Source of the DNA: Acidimicrobiaceae bacterium
GTDB taxonomy: Bacteria > Actinomycetota > Acidimicrobiia > Acidimicrobiales > RAAP-2
Length of the DNA: 34,510 bases
Direction of reading: 5' to 3'
Assembly: GCA_027306525.1 (NCBI GenBank)
Contig: DAHUZM010000004.1
Location: 1 to 34,510 of the forward strand
Part shown: piece by piece, positions 29,938-34,510 of the stretch
Position numbering within the stretch: the stretch's first letter is position 1
Layout: each line of letters begins with the position of its first letter
Program-made: the position numbers and the translations under genes
The notes under the pieces: model-generated
Told to the model about the DNA's origin: nothing
What the model saw: only the letters and a program-made list of their open reading frames with translations
The model's database searches: none

Positions 29938-31770
29938 GTGCGCTTCAGGAACGACCTCAGGAACGTCGCCATCGTGGCCCATGTGGACCACGGCAAGACG
30001 ACGCTCGTCGACGCCATGCTGCGCCAGACCGGTGCCTTCCGGGCCAACCAGGTGGTGGCCGAACGGATCCTCGACTCGGGGGACCTCGAGCGTGAGAAGG
30101 GCATCACGATCCTGGCCAAGCACACCGCCGTGCAGTGGGGCGACGTCAAGATCACGATCGTCGACACCCCGGGCCACGCCGATTTCGGCGGCGAGGTCGA
30201 GCGGGGCCTCGCCATGGTCGACGGTGCCCTGCTACTCGTCGACGCCTCCGAGGGCCCCCTTCCCCAGACCCGCTTCGTGCTGCGCAAGGCCCTCCAGGCC
30301 CGCCTTCCCCTCGTGGTGGTCGTGAACAAGGTCGACCGCAGCGACGCCCGGATCTCCGAGGTCGTCCACGAGATCGAGGAGCTGTTCTTGGACCTCGACG
30401 CCGACGAGGAGCAGATCGGGTTCCCGGTCCTCTATTCCGACGCCCGTCGCGGCTGGGCCAGCACCGATCCCGGGACCACGGGCACCGATCTCACCCCGCT
30501 GTTCGAGGCGATCCGCGACCACGTCCCGCCGCCCGCCTACGAGCCCGACCACCCGCTCCAGGCGCTCGTCACCACCCTGGACGCCTGCCCCTACCTCGGG
30601 CGCCTGGCGGTGTGCCGGGTGCACAACGGCACGTTGCGGCGCGGGGACACGGTCGGGTGGTGCCGCCTCGACGGGACGCTCTCGCGGGCCAAGGTCACCG
30701 AGCTCTACGGGTCGAGGGCCCTCGAGCGCGTCGAGATCGAGGAGGCCGGTGCCGGCGAGATCGCCGTCGTGGCCGGGCTGCCCGACGTGATGATCGGCGA
30801 GACGCTGGCCGATCCCGACGACCCCCGGCCGCTCCCGCCGATTCTCGTCGACGAGCCGAGCCTGGCCATGACGATCGGCATCAACACCTCACCGCTCTCG
30901 GGCCACGACGGCACCAAGCTGACGGCCCGCCTGCTCAAGAACCGCCTCGACGCCGAGCTCGTGGGCAACGTCTCCATCGCGCTCGCCCCGACCGATCGGC
31001 CCGACACCTTCGAGGTGCGCGGCCGTGGCGAGCTCCAGCTGGCCGTGCTCGTCGAGACCATGCGGCGCGAGGGATTCGAGCTGACCGTCGGCAAGCCCAC
31101 GGTGGTCACGCGGATCATCGACGCCAAGGTGCACGAGCCCGTCGAGCGACTCACCATCGACGTGCCCGAGACCTACATGGGCGTCGTCACCCAGCTGCTG
31201 GCGGTCCGCCACGGGCGGATGGTCGAGATGGTGAACCACGGGACGGGCTGGGTCCGGCTCGACTACCGGATCCCGGCCCGGGGGCTCGTCGGCTTCCGCA
31301 ACGAGTTCCTGATCGAGACCCGGGGCACCGGCGTGCTCCATTCCACCTTCGACGGGTGGGAACCGTGGGCGGGCGAGCTGCGGGTCAAGCGCAACGGGTC
31401 GCTCGTGGCCGACCGACGGGGCTTGACCACGACCTACGCCCTCATGGCGCTCGAACAACGCGGGGTGCTCTTCGTCGGCCCTGGCACCGAGGTCTACGAG
31501 GGGATGATCGTCGGCGAGAACGCTCGGAGCGACGAGATGAACGTGAACCCCACCAAGGAGAAGAAGCTCACCAACATGCGCTCGTCGACGGCCGAGGAGC
31601 TCGAGCGGCTGAGCCCGCACCTCCAGCTCTCCCTCGAGCAGGCACTCGAGTTCATCACCGACGACGAGTGCGTCGAGGTCACGCCGGGCACCGTGCGGCT
31701 CCGGAAGGTCGTCCTCGAGCAGGCGGTGCGGGGTCGCCAGCGGGCTCGGGAGCGCCGGGCCGCCGAGTAG
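29938..31770 (+). CDS. typA: ribosome-associated GTPase TypA/BipA
   Basis: A 610-residue translational GTPase of normal length. The G motifs are in order: G1 [10 protein letters not shown] at 14-23, the switch I region [16 protein letters not shown]3 [16 protein letters not shown], and G4 NKVDRSD. The elongation-factor domains follow, and the TypA-specific C-terminus contains [57 protein letters not shown] and [14 protein letters not shown]. TypA binds the ribosome at the EF-G site and supports growth under cold or other stress and 50S assembly. The start is GTG at 29938. The gene is followed by the convergent aldehyde dehydrogenase with only 24 bases between. Confidence 0.96.
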   Translation: MRFRNDLRNVAIVAHVDHGKTTLVDAMLRQTGAFRANQVVAERILDSGDLEREKGITILAKHTAVQWGDVKITIVDTPGHADFGGEVERGLAMVDGALLLVDASEGPLPQTRFVLRKALQARLPLVVVVNKVDRSDARISEVVHEIEELFLDLDADEEQIGFPVLYSDARRGWASTDPGTTGTDLTPLFEAIRDHVPPPAYEPDHPLQALVTTLDACPYLGRLAVCRVHNGTLRRGDTVGWCRLDGTLSRAKVTELYGSRALERVEIEEAGAGEIAVVAGLPDVMIGETLADPDDPRPLPPILVDEPSLAMTIGINTSPLSGHDGTKLTARLLKNRLDAELVGNVSIALAPTDRPDTFEVRGRGELQLAVLVETMRREGFELTVGKPTVVTRIIDAKVHEPVERLTIDVPETYMGVVTQLLAVRHGRMVEMVNHGTGWVRLDYRIPARGLVGFRNEFLIETRGTGVLHSTFDGWEPWAGELRVKRNGSLVADRRGLTTTYALMALEQRGVLFVGPGTEVYEGMIVGENARSDEMNVNPTKEKKLTNMRSSTAEELERLSPHLQLSLEQALEFITDDECVEVTPGTVRLRKVVLEQAVRGRQRARERRAAE

Positions 31771-31794
31771 CGGCTCGCCCGGGGGCATCCGGGT

Positions 31795-33240
31795 TCAGGT
31801 CGCGATGACCGCCGACTTCTCGCGGGTGAACTCGAGGACCTCGTCGTGGCCGAAACCACTCTCCTTCCAACCCCCGAAGGGGAGCTCGTAGCGGGTCTGG
31901 CGGTACACGTTGACCCAGACGTTGCCCGCCTGGAGGTCCGCGACGAACCGGTGGATCCTGGCCAGGTCGCGGGTCCAGACGCCCGACGCGAGCCCGTAGC
32001 TCGTGTCGTTCGCGATCTCGAGGGCCTCGTCGTCGGTGTCGAAGGGGATGACCACTGCGACCGGGCCGAAGATCTCCTCCTGGCAGATCCGCAGCGAGTT
32101 GTCCGTCGTCATGAAGAGCGTCGGCTCGACCCAGAACCCTCGGGGGAGCTCGGGAACGACGAGCGCGCCGTGTCGCCCTCCGAAGACGAGCTCGGCCTCC
32201 TTCTTGCCGATCTCGAGGTACGCGGTGACCCGCTCGTACTGGTCCTGCGAGACGATCGGCCCCATGGTGCTACGGGGGTCCATCGGGTCGCCGAGCACGA
32301 TCCGGCTCGCGATCGCCTCGATGCGCCCGAGCATCTCGCCGAGCACGCTCCGCTCGACGAGGATGCGTGACCCGGCCACGCAGACCTGACCGGCGTTCCC
32401 GGTGAAGATCGACTCGGTAGTCACCCCGCGTGCCGCGGCATCGAGGTCGGCGTCGGCGAAGACGATGTTGGGCGACTTGCCGCCGAGCTCGAAGATGGCC
32501 GGCGTCAGCGTCTCGGATGCCGCCCGCTGGATGCTCTTGGCGGTGGCGGACGAACCCGTCATGGACACCTTCTTCACCCCGTGGTGGCGCACCAGGGGAT
32601 CGCCGGCCTCGCCGCCGAGACCCGAGACGATGTTGAGCACACCCGGGGGCAGCACGTCTGCCAGGAGCTCACCCAGGCGAAGGACCGAGACGCAGGCCTG
32701 CTCGGCCGGCTTCACCACCACGGTGTTCCCCGCCGCCAATGCCAGGCCCGCCTTGGCCGAACACATCGCCACCGGCGCGTTCCACGGGATGATCGCCCCG
32801 ACCACGCCGTAGGGCTCCCGCCTGGTCAGCCCGATGGTCGACGGGTCGAGGACGACGCTCTGCCCACGGGCCGCCTCGAGGGTCATCTGCGCCACCCGAT
32901 TCCAGAAGAAGGCCATGCCCGGGCCGGCGCGGCCGCGGTTCTCCTCGATCAGCCGCCCGTTGTCAAGGGTCTCCAGGTAAGCGAGCTCCTCCCCGTGCGC
33001 CAGGAACACCTCGCCGATCCGTTGGAGATGGTGGGTCCGGGCCGACGCCGGCAACGCCGCCCAACCACCGAATGCCTCGGCGGCGACGGTGACGGCGGCA
33101 TCGACATCCTCGTGGCTCCCCGCCGGCACACGCGCCCAGACGTCCCCCGTCGCGGGGTTCACCGAATCGAGCAAGGCGCCCGAGGCGGCGGGGCGCAGTT
33201 CGCCTCCGATCAGATTCCGGTACTCGGGAATCTCTTGCAT
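31795..33240 (-). CDS. NAD(P)-dependent aldehyde dehydrogenase
   Basis: A 481-residue aldehyde dehydrogenase that oxidises an aldehyde to its acid. The catalytic Cys287 is in GNAGQVCVAGSR, Glu251 in FELGGKSPN, the oxyanion Asn153 in IPWNAPV, the cofactor-binding Lys177 in VVVKPAE, and EEIFGPV near 390. It is of the broad-substrate ALDH family; the exact substrate cannot be read from sequence. The ATG at 33240 is chosen because GAGGGG lies six bases before it; another ATG at 33246 is equally in frame. The longer open frame up to 33438 is Arg-rich and unlikely to be coding. It is divergent from an SDR gene across a 425-base region that contains a perfect palindrome. Confidence 0.93.
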   Translation of the reverse strand: MQEIPEYRNLIGGELRPAASGALLDSVNPATGDVWARVPAGSHEDVDAAVTVAAEAFGGWAALPASARTHHLQRIGEVFLAHGEELAYLETLDNGRLIEENRGRAGPGMAFFWNRVAQMTLEAARGQSVVLDPSTIGLTRREPYGVVGAIIPWNAPVAMCSAKAGLALAAGNTVVVKPAEQACVSVLRLGELLADVLPPGVLNIVSGLGGEAGDPLVRHHGVKKVSMTGSSATAKSIQRAASETLTPAIFELGGKSPNIVFADADLDAAARGVTTESIFTGNAGQVCVAGSRILVERSVLGEMLGRIEAIASRIVLGDPMDPRSTMGPIVSQDQYERVTAYLEIGKKEAELVFGGRHGALVVPELPRGFWVEPTLFMTTDNSLRICQEEIFGPVAVVIPFDTDDEALEIANDTSYGLASGVWTRDLARIHRFVADLQAGNVWVNVYRQTRYELPFGGWKESGFGHDEVLEFTREKSAVIAT

Positions 33241-33665
33241 CTCCATCCCCCTCGGATCAACGTCGGCACCGAGCGCCCGCGACCCCGACAACCAGCCGCG
33301 TGCGTGCCACCAGCGGCGGTCAGTCGGACTCCGCGCATCCCGCTCGGGCGGTCCGTCTCCCCGGTCGCGTCCCCACGGAACCGAGCGGGATCGAGCTCGT
33401 CGCCATGGCCGTGCGCCGGATCGCCGGCCCCTCGGCATCCACGGCTGACTCGGTCATCGATCCCCCGGCCGTTCCAAGCATCGGGTCCAGTCCTCGACCC
33501 GTCGCCGTCAAGTCCGGGACCATACCGGGCCACTGGCATTTTGTCTAGTACTAGATAACATGGGGTACATGGGGGGCCCACCTCGCCTTCGGGCGATCGG
33601 TGGGTGTCGCCGTGGGCCGAGACCAGGGGCCTCGCGCAGAGGTCCCCGGCGTGAAGGAGAACACC
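33241..33665. other. divergent intergenic region between ALDH and SDR genes
   Basis: About 425 bases with no convincing gene. Overlapping short frames on both strands (33300-33548 plus, 33320-33523 minus) look like chance open frames in GC-rich DNA. The one notable element is the palindrome at 33544-33555 in an unusually AT-rich patch. Probably it holds the promoters of both flanking genes. Confidence 0.5.
33544..33555. promoter_or_regulatory. perfect 12-base palindrome, candidate operator
   Basis: TCTAGTACTAGA is its own reverse complement. With one mismatched pair the symmetry extends to 33541-33558 (TTg...tAA). It sits in an AT-rich island that includes TAGATA and is the natural place for a promoter facing the SDR gene. 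Such sites are typical of TetR- or GntR-type repressors. The regulator is not in the window. Confidence 0.5.
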
Positions 33666-34481
33666 ATGAGTGACGGGGACAGGTTCCGATACGACAACAA
33701 GCGCGCGCTCGTCGTGGGTTGCTACTCGGGCATGGGCGAGTCGACGGCCAAGATCGTCCAGGGGCTCGGGGCCGAGGTCCACGGCGTGGACTACAAGCGC
33801 CCGACCTTCGACCTGACGAGCTTCACGAGCTGCGACCTGCGCAACGAGGCGGACATCGAGTCGCTGTTGGCGTCCCTCGACGGGACCTTCGACTCGGTCT
33901 TCTACTGCGCTGGGCTGCCGCCCACCCACCCGGCCATTGATGTCATGCGCGTGAACGTCGCCGCCGTTCGCGCCGTCGTGGACGGCGTCGTGCCCAAGGT
34001 CCCCCGCGGCGGGGCGATCTCGATCATCTCGTCGACGGGCGGGCTGGGCTTCCTCCAGCACATGGCGCCGATCATGGAGCTCTTGCAGACCGACGGTTTC
34101 GACGGAGCCGTCGAATGGTGCGAACAACACGGCGATCTGGTCGCCGAGGGCTACGTCTTCTCGAAGGAGGTCATCATCGTCTACACGATGCTGAAGGCGC
34201 TCGAGCTCGCAGACGCCGGGGTGCGAGTCAACTGCATCAGCCCGGGACCCACCCAGACCCCCATGATGCCCGAGTTCGAGGCCATGTCGGGGCCTGAGCT
34301 GCTTCAGAAGTTCGAGGGACCGATGCGGCGAAAGGCGCTCCCCGACGAGATGGGTTGGCCGCTCGCGTTCTTGAACAGCGATGCCGCCAGCTTCGTCAAC
34401 GGGTGCAACCTCGTCATCGACGGCGGGTTCCTCGCAGGCACGATGACCGGTGTCATCGACGTGGCGGCATTGCTCGCGTGA
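33666..34481 (+). CDS. short-chain dehydrogenase/reductase, 3-alpha-HSD-like
   Basis: A 271-residue SDR-family oxidoreductase. The cofactor motif is VVGCYSGMGESTAK (GxxxGxG-like, residues 17-30), the acidic residue after strand 2 is VDYKRP, the motif YCAGLPP replaces NNAG, and the catalytic residues are Ser122/Ser123, Tyr163 and Lys167 (YVFSK). About 30 extra residues lie between the serine and the tyrosine (residues 128-160), as in the 3-alpha-hydroxysteroid dehydrogenase/carbonyl reductase branch. The ending CISPGPTQTPMMPEF and VIDGGFLAGTMTG is standard. Substrate could be a steroid, terpene or aromatic alcohol. AAGGAG lies six bases before the ATG. It is divergent from the aldehyde dehydrogenase, so an alcohol-aldehyde-acid route is conceivable. 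Confidence 0.9.
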   Translation: MSDGDRFRYDNKRALVVGCYSGMGESTAKIVQGLGAEVHGVDYKRPTFDLTSFTSCDLRNEADIESLLASLDGTFDSVFYCAGLPPTHPAIDVMRVNVAAVRAVVDGVVPKVPRGGAISIISSTGGLGFLQHMAPIMELLQTDGFDGAVEWCEQHGDLVAEGYVFSKEVIIVYTMLKALELADAGVRVNCISPGPTQTPMMPEFEAMSGPELLQKFEGPMRRKALPDEMGWPLAFLNSDAASFVNGCNLVIDGGFLAGTMTGVIDVAALLA

Positions 34482-34510
34482 GCGGACCGTGCGCCGTGGC
34501 CCGGCGGAAC

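Noticed and set aside
33320-33523. 67-codon minus-strand frame between the ALDH and SDR genes
   Set aside because: No family resemblance, no ribosome-binding site, and an overlapping frame of similar length on the other strand.

Overview
The window is 34.5 kb of very GC-rich, gene-dense chromosome, most likely from an actinobacterium. Four things point that way: a near-complete match to the mycothiol-dependent formaldehyde dehydrogenase MscR, a Ddn-type deazaflavin (F420)-dependent oxidoreductase, an MhuD-type heme-degrading protein and a Zur repressor of actinobacterial type. Many starts are GTG, and several genes have a -10-like TAnnnT box only 6-9 bases before the start codon, which suggests leaderless mRNAs. 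The acyl-CoA dehydrogenase, aldehyde dehydrogenase and SDR genes would fit an Acidimicrobiia-like lineage, but that placement is inference. I saw no tRNA, rRNA, CRISPR array, insertion sequence or prophage.

Layout. Bases 1-5.8 kb: a YtrA-type GntR regulator, a fatty-acid desaturase, a minus-strand group (HAD phosphatase, AlkB dioxygenase, P-loop kinase), a translationally coupled pair (Asp-box propeller protein plus MoaD/ThiS-like carrier ending in Gly-Gly), an MhuD-like protein and an unknown protein. Bases 6-10.6 kb: a polytopic membrane protein, an acyl-CoA dehydrogenase, a uridine-kinase-like/gamma-glutamylcyclotransferase fusion, an ABM-fold protein and Zur. Bases 10.7-15.6 kb: a secreted beta-helix protein, a methyltransferase, and a divergent membrane FtsH-like protease behind a hairpin-rich leader that masks its ribosome-binding site.

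Bases 15.6-21.5 kb form the most striking region. It is a minus-strand operon of three very large minor-pilin-like proteins in PilV-PilW-PilX order. The first carries eight or nine cysteine-pair, propeller-like repeats. The operon is preceded by a cyclic-di-GMP-I (GEMM) riboswitch aptamer and an 11-codon leader ORF coupled by ATGA overlap to the first pilin. The obvious model is c-di-GMP control of a pilus or secretion-system tip adhesin.

Bases 21.6-25.2 kb: a coupled trio (UbiE-like methyltransferase, UbiA-like membrane protein, 6PGDH-like oxidoreductase), then an Rpf-like muralytic protein with a good promoter and a leader of about 435 bases, closed by a strong hairpin. Bases 25.2-29.9 kb: mscR, the deazaflavin oxidoreductase, and a four-gene overlapping operon whose last three products together hold six YbjQ-like domains. 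This leads into typA. Bases 31.8-34.5 kb: divergent aldehyde dehydrogenase and SDR genes around a perfect 12-base palindrome.
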